Shown piece after piece: positions 16,682-26,800 of a DNA stretch of 64,000 nucleotides. The DNA lies in NCBI GenBank assembly GCA_016125495.1, contig WGLQ01000027.1, positions 1 through 64,000 of the forward strand, written 5' to 3'. The position numbers and the translations under genes are program-made. The DNA comes from Hyphomicrobiales bacterium (GTDB lineage: Bacteria; Pseudomonadota; Alphaproteobacteria; Rhizobiales; RI-29). Numbering within the stretch: position 1 is the stretch's first letter; every line of letters starts with the position of its first letter. Under the pieces are notes generated by a model. That model ran no database searches, had not been told where the DNA came from, and was given only the letters and a program-made list of their open reading frames with translations.

Positions 16682-18115
16682 TCAGCAACCGCCGAGCGCG
16701 GTATACTGGACGACCCCCCAGCCGAAGATCGGGTCGCGGCCCTTGGGTCCGAGGTCGCGGGCACCGGCCGCGAGCCGTTCCGTCAATGCCGCCACGTCGC
16801 CGTCGCCACGCGCACCGACGGCATAGGCGGCCGCCACGAACGGGGCAGCGAACGAACTGCCCTCGACCTTTTGCAAACTGCCGCCGTCGCCGGCGACTGT
16901 TAGCCCAACCCCGGGTGCGGCAAAGGCGACGTGCGCGCCGCGTGCCGAACGCCGGGACGAGCGCAAGCGCTCGTCGATCGCGGTGACGGCTATGACGCCG
17001 GGATAGCGCGCTGGAAAGCCGCTCGCGCGCCCAGGCTCGCCGGCCGCCGCGACGATGACCTGCCCCGCCGCGACGGCGCGGCCGATCTCGCGCTCCAAGA
17101 GCGCATTGTCGGGACCTGCCAGGCTCATGTTCACGACCTTGATCCCGCGTTCGCCGAGCAGCCGCAACGCCGCCACGAGATCGAACGTGTCGGCCTCGTC
17201 GCCCGCCGAACCGGCGTGAAAAGCATTGACGGCAATGAGCCGCGCCGTCTCGACCACGCCGGCCACTTTGCCCTTGGGATTGCCGACCAGCAGGCTGGCG
17301 ACGCCCGTTCCGTGGTTCGTGCCTGCCGCCTCGCGATCGGCGCGCGCCGTCGAGAGTTGCTCGATCCGGGCCCCCTCGAGAACCGGGTGGCCGAGCTCGA
17401 TGGGCGTATCGATCATCCCGATGTCGAGACCCGTCGCGCAGCGCGACAGAGAGGCCGTCCAGGCCGTCACCTCGAACGAGGCGCACTGCACGCCGCAGAA
17501 CTCGCCGGATGTGCGGAACCGCGCACGTGGCCGCCTATAGAGATCGTTCGGCGCGATCACGGCATCGCCCGCTGCCTCCTTGGCCAGGCGCAGTGCCCGC
17601 GACAACGAGCGCCCTTGCGGAATGGCGAGCCGCGTCACCCTGAGGCCGAGGGCCGATTGCGCCTGATCACCGGTGACCGAGAAGCCCTGCCGGACCAGCT
17701 CGGCAATAGCCGCATCCGTCAGCCCGGCTGCGACGATCTCACGCGGTGAGGGCGCGCGTACCACCGCGGGGCGCGCCGCGGTTCGCCGCGCGCGCCTCGA
17801 TTTGGTCCGCCGCTCGGCCCGGTAGCGCTGACGCGCCGCACGCCTCGCCCGGTAACGCTTGCGACCGTAGTAGGAACGACCGCGCCGCCATGAGTTGTCG
17901 TAACCGCCGCCACTGCCCGCCGACCCACCACCGCCACTTCCGCCGCCCGAGCCGCCGCCGCCATCGCCATCGCCGTCACCGTCGTCCGCCATCGCTGGCG
18001 TCGTCGCCAGCCAAGTGGCAATTGGCAGCGTCAGCCAGAGCGTTCCGGCGATCGCGAGGATTTGCATGGTGCGTCGCCATACCGTGTCTTGCGCCGGGCA
18101 TTTGGATTGCATCAT
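16682..18115 (-). CDS. secreted S8 (subtilisin-like) serine peptidase
   Basis: This 477-residue exported protease has an N-terminal hydrophobic signal ending near TPAMA (about residue 42), a Gly/Ser/Asp low-complexity linker (45-72) and a strongly basic Arg-rich stretch (77-115). The S8 domain has Asp236 (GMIDTP), His268 (TNHGTG) and Ser421 (EGSSFAAP). The oxyanion-hole Asn of subtilisin (AAGN) reads AAAGE here (Glu360), an unusual substitution that may lower activity. Four Cys residues may form disulphides. The first ATG (18115) has GAGAGGG upstream; an internal ATG at 18067 would also give a signal peptide. It is divergent from an ECF sigma/anti-sigma pair that may regulate it. Confidence 0.87.
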   Translation of the reverse strand: MMQSKCPAQDTVWRRTMQILAIAGTLWLTLPIATWLATTPAMADDGDGDGDGGGGSGGGSGGGGSAGSGGGYDNSWRRGRSYYGRKRYRARRAARQRYRAERRTKSRRARRTAARPAVVRAPSPREIVAAGLTDAAIAELVRQGFSVTGDQAQSALGLRVTRLAIPQGRSLSRALRLAKEAAGDAVIAPNDLYRRPRARFRTSGEFCGVQCASFEVTAWTASLSRCATGLDIGMIDTPIELGHPVLEGARIEQLSTARADREAAGTNHGTGVASLLVGNPKGKVAGVVETARLIAVNAFHAGSAGDEADTFDLVAALRLLGERGIKVVNMSLAGPDNALLEREIGRAVAAGQVIVAAAGEPGRASGFPARYPGVIAVTAIDERLRSSRRSARGAHVAFAAPGVGLTVAGDGGSLQKVEGSSFAAPFVAAAYAVGARGDGDVAALTERLAAGARDLGPKGRDPIFGWGVVQYTALGGC

Positions 18116-18291
18116 GACGGCCAGCCCTCTCGACGTTCTCCAACAGCCTTATAACGCACGGGCGACTGATCTATTCCCGTGGCACATCACGAATGCTTGT
18201 CGCGGTGGCCGATGGCGGAAATCGCAGGACCGAGGGGAATAGGTGCGCCCGCCGGTCGTTCTCCAGGCAAGTTCGATATCGGAACCCCAGT

Positions 18292-18819
18292 ATGGCAGAC
18301 GATCTCCGTCACGAGCTGGTCGCGCTTCTACCGCGCCTGCGGCGCTTCGCCTACGGGCTGTGTGGCACGATGGACGAGGCCGACGACCTGGTTCAGGCGG
18401 CCTGCGAACGCGCGCTGCTGCGCTCGGACCAGTTCATGCCAGGTACGCGGCTCGACAGCTGGATGTTCCGTATCGTTCAGACGATTTGGCTCGACCGACT
18501 GCGCAGCGCCAAGCGGCGCAAGATGGTCGACGATCCGGAGATTTTGGACAACGTGGCCGACGACGACCGCATTCATGAACGCACCGAGGCACGCAGTGAT
18601 CTCGCGGTGATCCGCGAAGAGGTTGCCCGCCTGCCAACCGAGCAGCGCCTCGTCCTCAGCCTCGTTGTGGTGGACGGCATGTCCTACAAGGAGGCCGCCA
18701 GCACGCTGGAAATCCCGATCGGCACGGTGATGAGCCGACTCGCGAGGGCACGGCGACGCCTCGCCGAAATCTTGGAGGCCGCGCCGAGGGCGCCGGCCGC
18801 CAGCGGGAAATCGGCATGA
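18292..18819 (+). CDS. ECF-type RNA polymerase sigma factor
   Basis: This 175-residue sigma factor has region 2 (FAYGLCGTMDEADDLVQAACERAL, about 19-42, then RLDSWMFRIVQTIWLDRLR) and region 4 (LPTEQRLVLSLVVVDGMSYKEAA through IPIGTVMSRLARARRRL, about 112-160). These recognise -10 and -35 elements of dedicated promoters. It has no other domain. The ATG at 18292 was chosen because it yields the normal ECF N-terminus. A membrane anti-sigma gene follows at 47 bp, and the divergent subtilase is a candidate target. The specific ECF group is not assigned. Confidence 0.92.
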   Translation: MADDLRHELVALLPRLRRFAYGLCGTMDEADDLVQAACERALLRSDQFMPGTRLDSWMFRIVQTIWLDRLRSAKRRKMVDDPEILDNVADDDRIHERTEARSDLAVIREEVARLPTEQRLVLSLVVVDGMSYKEAASTLEIPIGTVMSRLARARRRLAEILEAAPRAPAASGKSA

Positions 18820-18865
18820 ATGCAACGCTATGCCACGCCACGCCCAACAGAAACGGTCGACCGAC

Positions 18866-19687
18866 ATGACAAGGCCCACCGACGAGCAATTGATGTCCTA
18901 CGCTGACGGGCTGCTGTCACCCGAGGAGGCGCGCGCGCTCGAACACGCGATCGCAGGAGATGCCGAGGCACTCCGGCTCGTCGAGCAATTCCGCCGGACC
19001 CGCGACCTCGTCAGCGAGGCCTACGCGGAACCGTTCAACGAGGTCCCGCCGAGCCGGCTCGTCGAAGCCATCATGAAGGCGCCGTCCGGCAATGCCAGCG
19101 GCACGGACGCCGCATCCCTGGGGCACGCCGATGGGGCCGCCGCAGGCGCGCGGATACTGACCTTCCCGGACCTCCGCCGGGCGCGTCCGGCTCACCTCGC
19201 GCTCGCTGCCTCCATGATCTTCGCCCTCGGCTTCGGGCTTGCCAACCTCCTTGCGTTGCCGGACCACGGCGGCCGTGGCGCCGGGGCGACCGCCCTCGCC
19301 GTCGGCCCGGTGCCCGCCGCGTCGCCCCTGGGCGACCTCTTGGAACACCGTGCTGGCGGGGAACTCTCCGGCTCCGGCGAGGCCGCGCCGCAATTCATGG
19401 TCGTTGCTTCGTTCAAGGACGGCGCCGGTCGCTTCTGCCGCGAGCTGGAGCTGGTCGCCGACAGCCAAAGCATGGCGCCCCTTTCGGCCGCCATCGCCTG
19501 CCGCGAACCGGACGGTTGGGTCGTCGAAGGCGCGGCCCGGATCGCAACGCTCGATGACACCGGCGGCTACCGACCGGCGAGCGCCGGCACCAAGGACGCC
19601 ATCATCGGCATGGAGCGGTTGCTCGGCCTCGGCGAACCGCTCACGGCCGAAGAGGAGGCCGCCGCCCTGGCCAAGCGCTGGCGCTGA
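18866..19687 (+). CDS. membrane anti-sigma factor
   Basis: This 273-residue protein has an N-terminal anti-sigma-like helical domain (TDEQLMSYADGLLSPEEARALE, about 5-26). A single membrane helix follows near residues 112-133 (LALAASMIFALGFGLANLL), then an extracytoplasmic domain of about 130 residues. The zinc-binding HxxxCxxC motif of ZAS anti-sigma factors is not present. It should hold the sigma factor encoded just upstream at the membrane and release it on an envelope signal. The start at 18866 gives MTRPTDEQ; an in-frame ATG at 18830 is possible but has no better ribosome site. Confidence 0.85.
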   Translation: MTRPTDEQLMSYADGLLSPEEARALEHAIAGDAEALRLVEQFRRTRDLVSEAYAEPFNEVPPSRLVEAIMKAPSGNASGTDAASLGHADGAAAGARILTFPDLRRARPAHLALAASMIFALGFGLANLLALPDHGGRGAGATALAVGPVPAASPLGDLLEHRAGGELSGSGEAAPQFMVVASFKDGAGRFCRELELVADSQSMAPLSAAIACREPDGWVVEGAARIATLDDTGGYRPASAGTKDAIIGMERLLGLGEPLTAEEEAAALAKRWR

Positions 19688-19715
19688 CGAGCCCCCGCGG
19701 CCGGCGCCCGAGCGA

Positions 19716-20669
19716 TCAGGCGCCCGCCGCGAACCGCTCCGCCGCCAGGATGATCTCGTGCATGTTGCCGGGTTCGGACATCGCGTGCCCCGCGTCCGGC
19801 ACGATGCGCAGCTCGGCCGACGGCCACACTTTGGCGAGATCGAAGGCCGAACGCAGCGGCGTGACGACGTCGAACCGACCATGGACGATGACCGCCGGTA
19901 TGCCCTCGAGCTTCGATGCATTGTGCAGGAGCTGATCGTCCCGCTCGAAGAAACCACGGTTCTGGAAATAGTGGCATTCGATACGCGCGAACGCGAGGGC
20001 GTAGTGGTCCTGCCCGAAGGCCGCGACCCGTCCGGCGTCCTGGGTCATGGCGAGCGTCGTGCCTTCCCAGACGCTCCAGGCCCTCGCCGCGCGCAGTTTT
20101 TCGACGTCGTCCTCGCCGGTCAGCCGCCGATGGAAGGCCGCGACCAGGTCACCACGTTCGGCCTCGGGGATCACGCTCGAGTAGGCCTCGAAGGCATCCG
20201 GGAACAGCCAGCTGCAGCCTTCCTGGTAGAACCACTCGATCTCCGCGCGTCGCAGGAGGAAAATTCCCCTGAGGATCATCTCGGTGACGCGCGCGGGATG
20301 CCTCTGGGCATAGGCGAGCGCGAGCGTCGAGCCCCACGACCCCCCGCAGAGCTGCCAGCGTTCGATGCCGAGTTCGACGCGAATCCGCTCCATGTCGGCG
20401 ACCAGATGCCAGGTGGTGTTCGCCTCGAGACTGGCATAGGGCCGCGAGCGCCCGCACCCTCGCTGGTCGAAACAGATGATGCGATAGCGCTGCGGATCGT
20501 GGAACCGGCGCATCGACGGATTGGAGCCGCCGCCCGGCCCGCCGTGCACCATGACGACCGGCTTGCCGTGCGGATTTCCGCTCTCCTCGAAGTAGATCTC
20601 GTGACCGTCTCCCACGGCCAGTTGCCCGGATCGGTAGGGCTCGATCGGCGCAAAGAGTGTTCGTCGCAT
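19716..20669 (-). CDS. pip: prolyl aminopeptidase
   Basis: This 317-residue cytoplasmic alpha/beta-hydrolase removes N-terminal proline from peptides. Recognisable elements: VHGGPGGGSNP (oxyanion region), FDQRGCGRSRPYAS (the prolyl aminopeptidase signature), catalytic Ser111 in GGSWGS, an Asp in HGRFDVVTP and His in DAGHAMSEP. Length equals the Xanthomonas/Serratia enzymes. It is transcribed in the same direction as the upstream symporter gene, with 18 bp between them. The preceding sigma/anti-sigma genes converge on it. Confidence 0.93.
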   Translation of the reverse strand: MRRTLFAPIEPYRSGQLAVGDGHEIYFEESGNPHGKPVVMVHGGPGGGSNPSMRRFHDPQRYRIICFDQRGCGRSRPYASLEANTTWHLVADMERIRVELGIERWQLCGGSWGSTLALAYAQRHPARVTEMILRGIFLLRRAEIEWFYQEGCSWLFPDAFEAYSSVIPEAERGDLVAAFHRRLTGEDDVEKLRAARAWSVWEGTTLAMTQDAGRVAAFGQDHYALAFARIECHYFQNRGFFERDDQLLHNASKLEGIPAVIVHGRFDVVTPLRSAFDLAKVWPSAELRIVPDAGHAMSEPGNMHEIILAAERFAAGA

Positions 20670-20687
20670 GCTGGTCTCGATCCTCGC

Positions 20688-22559
20688 TCAGGTGCTGGCG
20701 CCGACATTCGCCGTTGCCCGCCGGCGCCGGCTCGCCGCCGCGAGCCGCCGTTCCCGGTCGAACACCGTCTCGCCGCCGGGCATGCGGATGTCACGCACGA
20801 ATTCACGCGTCTCTTGCGACGTCTTGGGCCCCATGAGACTGGCGAGCACGCCCCCGAGCCCTCCTGCAACCGCCCCGACGAGGCCGGCCGCCACCGGATC
20901 GAGCATCAGGATGCGCGGCAGGCCGACGATGTCCGAGAGAATGGCATAGCCGGCTGTCAGTCCGAAACCGAGGACGAGGGCGAGGGTCGCACCGTCGGTC
21001 GAAAAGCGCTTCCACCAGATGGCCATCACGACGACGGGAAAGACGCTGCCGGCGATCATGGACAGCGCCAGCAGCATCAGTCGGAACGGGTCCGTTCCGC
21101 TGCGCGCGGCAACCATCGCGCCGACCGCGATGGCGCCGGCCGCCACGAGGCGGGGCAGCACCGAGCGCGCGAGTTCACTTTCTTCTTCTGGCGCGTAGGC
21201 CAGCACGAGATCGTCGGCGAGACTGGTGCCGATCGCCAGGGCATGCGCGCTCGCGGCCGCGAATGCCGTCACCACCAGACCTGCGCCGACGGCGAACACC
21301 AGCACCTCCGGCAGTCGCGCAACGGCCGGTAGCAGCATGAGCGCGCCATCCCGCGCCACCGGCCAGCCGCCATAGCCTTCCGCTGGTGGTGCCGCGACCG
21401 GCGCCGCAATGGCGAGCCGGGCAAGTCCGGTGAACCAGGAGTTGTCGACACCCTGCCCGATATCGAGCAGGTAATGCCGCGCAAATACGGCCCCTGCCGG
21501 CAGGAACAGCACGATGACAGCCGCCACCACCACGGCCCATCCCATCGCCTTGCGGGTTTGCAGCACCGTAGGGGTCGTCGCCGCGCGGGCCACCACCGAA
21601 GGCATCGCCGCGACCCCGGCCATGATCGTGAAGGCCAGCAACAGGAAGCCGCCGACCCCCAAACTCGAAAAACGTTCGAGGAACGGTTGCGTGATCACCA
21701 ACGGCGTCACCCCGGGCAGACCGACGTCGAGCGTCATCGGTGCCGACCGCACGAGGCCGAGCGCCGCCTCCCTGCTCGCCAGTCCGGATAGATCGTTACC
21801 GTAGACCAGTGGCGCCAGCGGCAGGTTGGTACGCATCACCGCGACGATCGCGATCGGCACCACGACGGCGAGGAGCAGCGTCAAACCGCCCGCCGCCCCC
21901 GTCGCGCTCGCGCCCCGCATGCCGCCGAGACCGACGGCGAGCGCTACGGCGAACGCCATGAGCGGCAACACGCTGGCGGTCTCGCGGCCGGTGTGACGCG
22001 CCACGAGGTCACTCAGGATTTTCAACTCGCCGGCCACCAGCAGCGTCAGCGGTACCGCCGTGACGAGCGCGACCAGCACCCGGACGCGACGGCTCTGGAA
22101 GCGCCTGCCGAGGAACCCGGCGAGCGTGTGCCCCCCATACTTGCGAAAATAGGGCGCGATGAGCACGGCCAGTACGAGCACCCCGAGGAGCAGCCCGACG
22201 GCGATCGCGAAGGCATCGAAGCCGACGATCAGCAGGGCCCCGGCAAAGCCCGAGACACCCGCCGCCCCGAGCGTGATCGACGCCGTCGCCAGCCCGCTGA
22301 AGAAGGCCGGCACGCGCCGCGCGGCGCTGTAGTAGCGCTCGACGTCACCGCAGTAGGAGAGTGCCCCCACCATGACCATGGCGACGACCGGCAGGATCAC
22401 GACGATGGCGCCCAGGTCGGATTGCCCGTCCTCCATCTGCGAGAGGATGAGCGCGACGACGATGAGAGCGACGAACGCGCTCGCAAAGATCGCGAGATAA
22501 TAGGCGAGACGCGGATTCGTGTGCCGGGTTCGCATTTGCGGGATCGTCGCCATGACCAC
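20688..22559 (-). CDS. sodium:solute symporter (VC_2705 / ActP-like subfamily)
   Basis: This 623-residue SSS-family permease has about 13-14 hydrophobic segments and the family pattern GFAGALLIVGFDAFAIAVGL followed by YGGHTLAGFLGRRF. It takes up a small solute, probably a carboxylate such as acetate, with sodium ions. The VC_2705 subfamily is typically paired with a small DUF4212 protein, which is encoded 10 bp upstream (22569-22826). The GTG at 22559 sits five bases after GAGGAG; ATG 22553 is the alternative. Near the LuxR-type regulator and the symporter-fused kinase, it forms an acetate-type sensing and uptake neighbourhood. Confidence 0.88.
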   Translation of the reverse strand: MVMATIPQMRTRHTNPRLAYYLAIFASAFVALIVVALILSQMEDGQSDLGAIVVILPVVAMVMVGALSYCGDVERYYSAARRVPAFFSGLATASITLGAAGVSGFAGALLIVGFDAFAIAVGLLLGVLVLAVLIAPYFRKYGGHTLAGFLGRRFQSRRVRVLVALVTAVPLTLLVAGELKILSDLVARHTGRETASVLPLMAFAVALAVGLGGMRGASATGAAGGLTLLLAVVVPIAIVAVMRTNLPLAPLVYGNDLSGLASREAALGLVRSAPMTLDVGLPGVTPLVITQPFLERFSSLGVGGFLLLAFTIMAGVAAMPSVVARAATTPTVLQTRKAMGWAVVVAAVIVLFLPAGAVFARHYLLDIGQGVDNSWFTGLARLAIAAPVAAPPAEGYGGWPVARDGALMLLPAVARLPEVLVFAVGAGLVVTAFAAASAHALAIGTSLADDLVLAYAPEEESELARSVLPRLVAAGAIAVGAMVAARSGTDPFRLMLLALSMIAGSVFPVVVMAIWWKRFSTDGATLALVLGFGLTAGYAILSDIVGLPRILMLDPVAAGLVGAVAGGLGGVLASLMGPKTSQETREFVRDIRMPGGETVFDRERRLAAASRRRRATANVGAST

Positions 22560-22568
22560 TGCCGCTCC

Positions 22569-22826
22569 TCAGAACTCGTCGTTGGCGCCGTGCCAGCGAT
22601 CGACGTTCTCCTGACGCGTGACGTAGCGCAGCACGGCCGCCACCGCGATGAGCGCGGTGCCATGCGCCACGGCGAAATAGCTGGCCGGAAAGCCGAGCAC
22701 GTTGAAGCCGTCGAGCAGGCCGAGCAACGCCGGCATGCTGAAGATCACCAACAGCGGCAGGATGAGCGTCATGATGAGCAGCAGCTTCGTGCGCCGCCAA
22801 TAGGGCTTCCTGATCTTCTTCTTCAT
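22569..22826 (-). CDS. DUF4212 small subunit of sodium/solute symporter
   Basis: This 85-residue protein has a basic N-terminus and two membrane helices (about 15-38 and 50-68), and ends in a polar VTRQENVDRWHG segment. DUF4212 proteins are regularly found immediately upstream of VC_2705-type symporters and are annotated as their small subunit. Here the gap to the symporter is 10 bp, so they are surely cotranscribed. Its precise role in transport is not established. Confidence 0.88.
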   Translation of the reverse strand: MKKKIRKPYWRRTKLLLIMTLILPLLVIFSMPALLGLLDGFNVLGFPASYFAVAHGTALIAVAAVLRYVTRQENVDRWHGANDEF

Positions 22827-23152
22827 CGGCTCACATGCTCGACAGCCGCCATTGGCGGTTCGTTACCGGCGCGGCGAGCCTAGCATGCCATCAAGTCCGG
22901 GCCGATTTCGCCCATGCCTTGCCCGCGATGCGGATTAATGCACGGGAAAGCGCGCAATTGTGGCCATTGCCAGGATTTCACCGGCATTCGCGCACGCCAC
23001 GGGCGTCCCTCGGGGTGGCGCCGGGGCGACGAACCGACGCAACACCCCATGGCGAGACATGTTGCAGGCATCCGGTGACTTCTTGCATACTGCCGGGTGG
23101 GGCGAGCGCCGGTGCATCCGGTCGGCGCCCCACTTGAAAGCGAGGTGGCAAA
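22827..23152. other. 326-bp divergent control region, with leader hairpin before the LuxR-type gene
   Basis: No gene is seen. The region separates the DUF4212/symporter operon from the response-regulator gene and must hold both promoters. A short palindrome CCGCCATTGGCGG lies near the symporter side (about 22850). A hairpin with 8-bp arms GTGGGGCG (23097-23104) and CGCCCCAC (23126-23133) sits just before the ribosome site GAGGTGG of the gene at 23153. No clear -35/-10 pair could be chosen. Confidence 0.45.
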
Positions 23153-23827
23153 ATGGCGCGACAGCAGATCATCATCGCCGACGACCATCCGCTGTTCCGT
23201 GACGCACTGCGCCAGGCCCTTTCGACCTCGCTGGAGGATGCGCTGATCCTCGAGGCGAGCGGACTCGAAGACTTGACCACGATGCTCTCCAGCAGGCCGG
23301 ACATCGATCTCGTCCTACTGGATCTCTCGATGCCCGGCGTGCGCGGTTATTCGGGCCTCATGTACCTGCGGGCCCAGCATCCCGAAATCCCGGTCGTCGT
23401 GGTCTCGGCCAACGAGGATTTCCAGACGATCCGCACGTGCCTCGGCTTCGGCGCTTCCGGCTACGTTCCCAAATCGAATTCCGTCGACGTCATTCGCGAA
23501 GCGATCGGACGGGTTCTGGCCGGACAGGTCTGGTGGCCACCGGACTTCGACCCCGATGCCAAACCCGCCGACGACACCACTTCCCTCATCACCCGGCTCG
23601 CCACGCTGACGCCACAGCAGGTCCGCGTTCTGATGATGTTGGGCGAAGGCCTCCTCAACAAGCAGATCGCCTACGAACTCGGCGTCTCCGAGGCGACGGT
23701 GAAGGCGCATGTCTCGGCGATCCTCCAGAAGCTCGGCGTCGACAGCCGCACCCAGGCAGTGATCGCCGTCAACAAGATCGAGGCCGGCGACTGGCAGCGC
23801 CTCGGCGAGGCTGGCTCGCCATCTTGA
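23153..23827 (+). CDS. LuxR-family response regulator (CrbR/ErdR-like)
   Basis: This 224-residue NarL/FixJ-type regulator has a receiver domain: acidic pocket DDH near residue 10, phospho-Asp in LVLLDLSMPG near 60, and Lys in YVPKSNS near 110. A LuxR helix-turn-helix follows (LTPQQVRVLMMLGEGLLNKQIA, then VSEATVKAHVSAIL, about 148-195). Its closest functional analogues by context are CrbR of Vibrio and ErdR of Pseudomonas, which work with a symporter-fused kinase to switch on acetate use. That kinase lies convergently next door (23888-27424), and a symporter operon lies on the other side. The cognate pairing is inferred from this arrangement. Confidence 0.9.
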   Translation: MARQQIIIADDHPLFRDALRQALSTSLEDALILEASGLEDLTTMLSSRPDIDLVLLDLSMPGVRGYSGLMYLRAQHPEIPVVVVSANEDFQTIRTCLGFGASGYVPKSNSVDVIREAIGRVLAGQVWWPPDFDPDAKPADDTTSLITRLATLTPQQVRVLMMLGEGLLNKQIAYELGVSEATVKAHVSAILQKLGVDSRTQAVIAVNKIEAGDWQRLGEAGSPS

Positions 23828-23832
23828 TCGGA

Positions 23833-23848
23833 GCGCCCTGCCGGGCGC
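23833..23848. terminator. possible bidirectional hairpin between convergent regulator and kinase
   Basis: A perfect 6-bp GC stem GCGCCC / GGGCGC with a four-base loop starts six bases after the regulator stop, in the 60-bp gap between convergent genes. There is no T-tract on either side, so its strength is doubtful. Confidence 0.3.
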
Positions 23849-23887
23849 CAGGGCCAGGGGCATCCGCCAGGCGGCAGTGCGCGCGCC

Positions 23888-26800
23888 TTACTCCGCGGCC
23901 GAGCGCAGGGCCTGGCGCACCTGACCGAGTACGGCCCTGAGAGCCGCCGGCTTCAGAGGCTTGCGCAACAGCGGAATTTCCCGCTCGCGCAGCTCACGCT
24001 GCAATTCCGGCGACTGGTCCGCTGTGATGATGGTCGCGGGAATACTGGCCCCGGCCTTCGCCCGGATCGCCTCGATCGCTTCGAGCCCCGTCCCCTGATC
24101 GAGATGGTAGTCGGCGAGAATTGCATCGGGCCAGCGCCCGGCCCGCGTGATCACCTCGAGACACTCCGCCTGCGAGTGCGCCGTCGACACGGTACAGCCC
24201 CAGCCCTCGAGCAGCATGCGCATGCTCTCGACGATACGCGGTTCGTTGTCGACACAAAGCACCGACAGACCGCCGAGACTTCCGACCGCCCGAGCAACCT
24301 CTCCCTCGACCCCCTTGCGCACCACCGGCCCCGCGACCGGAACGGTGATCGCGAACATGGAGCCCTTGCCGACGGTCGAAACCACGGAGACCGGTTGCTT
24401 CAGGACACGCCCGATCCGCTGCACGATGGAAAGCCCGAGCCCGAGGCCCCGCACGTTGCGCGACGAGCTTTCGAGGCGGTGGAATTCCTTGAAGATGAGC
24501 GGCTGCATGGCGCGCGGGATGCCGGGGCCGGTGTCCCACACCTCGATCCGCACGTGACCCGCCTGCCGCCTGCAGCCGATCAGGACGCGGCCGCGCTCGG
24601 TGTACTTGATGGCGTTGGAGAGGAAATTCTGTAGCACCCGTCGTAGCAATCGCCGGTCCGAGCGCAACCAGAGTGTGGTCGGCACCGTCTTCAATGTAAG
24701 ACCGGCATCCTCGGCAACGGGCGTGAACTCCACCACCAGCCGGTCGATCAGCTCGTTCAATGGAAAGACCGAATATTCCGGTTCGAGCTTTCCGGTATCG
24801 AGCCGCGAGATATCGAGCAGTGCCCCGAGAATATCCTCCACCGCTTCGAGCGAGGCATCGATGTTGTGCACGAGGCGCCCATGCTCGCCCTCTCCCGCGC
24901 GGTCGACGAGGCTCGAGGTGTAGAGCCGCGCGGCGTTGAGGGGCTGGAGGATGTCGTGACTGGCCGCGGCGAGGAACCGTGTCTTGTCGAGGTTGGCCTC
25001 GTCCGCCTTGGCCTTGGCTTCGGTCAGCGCGTGATTGACCTTGGTGAGTTCGGCGGTCCGGTCCCGCACCCGCCGTTCGAGCGTCTCATTGGCCCGTGTC
25101 AGCGCATCGGCCGCCTCCACACGCTCCGTGATGTCGGTGAAGGTCGTCACGATGCCCCCCTGCGGCATCGGATTGGTCGCGATTTCCAACACCCGCCGGC
25201 CATGCTCCAAGCGCTCGTGGAATGTCTCCTTCGTGCGCACCAGCCGCCGCATCCGATCCGCCACGATCGTCTCGATCGGCCCGGCTCCGAAGTTGCCCTG
25301 CTCGGCCACGGTCCTGAGCAACTGCTCGAGCGGAATTCCGATCCGCCCGGCCTCCTCCGGCAACCGCAGCAGGTTACGGAACTGCCGGTTCCAGCAGATG
25401 AGGCGCAGGTCCTTGTCGAACACGGCGATGCCCTGCGCCACCTGATCGAGCGCCGACTGCAGGAGATCGCGATTGTATTGCAGCGCCTCGGAGGCATCGT
25501 CGAGGAGACGAATTGCCGAGCGGTCGCCGAGATTGTGGCGCTTGAGGAGCAACGAGAGGACCAGTCTCGAGGAGGCCGCGCCGATCGCGCTCGCCAGCAG
25601 GTGTTCGGTGAAGCGCAGTGTGTGCAGATCGGCTTCCGCGTTCGCGTTGAGCACCATGTCGCGACCGCGCGCATGCTCGTTGAAGGCCCGCTCTGCCCGC
25701 TCCGTCCCGAGATATCGTCCCGTCGCCAGCATGAGGTCGCCGACCGTGATCGTCGAGCGCCAGAGCCGCACCGCCGAACCGGCGGGCATCGGCGGCATGT
25801 CGCGGCCGACGAAGATACTCGCCTGCATGCGTTCGACCGGATCCGAGCGCGACAGCAGGGAGACGATCACGAGCCCGCCGACGTTGGCGAGCATCGAGAA
25901 CAGAACGCCATGTGCGATCGGCGACATCTCGAGGCCGAACAGCGCCTGCGGGCGCAGCGCCGCGATACCGAAAGGTCCATGGGCGAGCAGCCCCTCGATA
26001 TTCCACCCCGCTGCCGAGAACCACGGCAGCAGCAGCGTGTAGACCCAGATCGCAAAGCCGAGCGAGATCCCCGTGAGCGCGCCGCGCGCGTTCGCCCGCG
26101 ACCAGAACAGCCCCCCGAAGAACGCCGGCGCGAGCTGGGCGATCGCCGCGAAGGAGAGCAATCCGATCGAGCCGAGCGCCTGCCCCGAGGCGAGCGTGCG
26201 ATGGAAGCCGTAGGCGAGCACCAGCACGACGATGATGGAGATCCGGCGGATGTTGAGCAGCAGTGGCCCGATCTCCTCGAGCGTATCGGGATCCGCCCGC
26301 CCGATCGCCTGACGGCGCAGCATGAGCGGCACGACGACGTCGTTGCAGATCATGATCGCGAGCGCCACGCTCGCCACGATGACCATCGCCGTCGCCGCCG
26401 ACAGCCCGCCGATGAAGGCGATCATGGTGACGAACCCGGCCCCGGCCGCCTTCGGCAGCGCCAGCACGAAGGTGTCGCCATCCACGCTTCCGTCCGTGAA
26501 CGTGACGAGGCCGGCGAGCGCGATTGGCACGACGAAGGCGTTGATCAGCAGTAGGTAGAGCGGGAACAGCCACTTCGCCCGCTGCACCTCCTTCGCGCCC
26601 CGGTTCTCGACCACCGCCACATGGAATTGGCGGGGCAGCAGCACGATGCACACGAGACTGAGGAACGTGATGGTGATCCAGGTCTCCGGGCTGAACCCGC
26701 TGGTGAAAATCCGCTCGACCGCGGGCGAGGCCATGGCGCGCGACCAGAGATCGCCGAAACCATCGAACATCCAGAACGTGACGAAGCAGCCGACGGCGAG

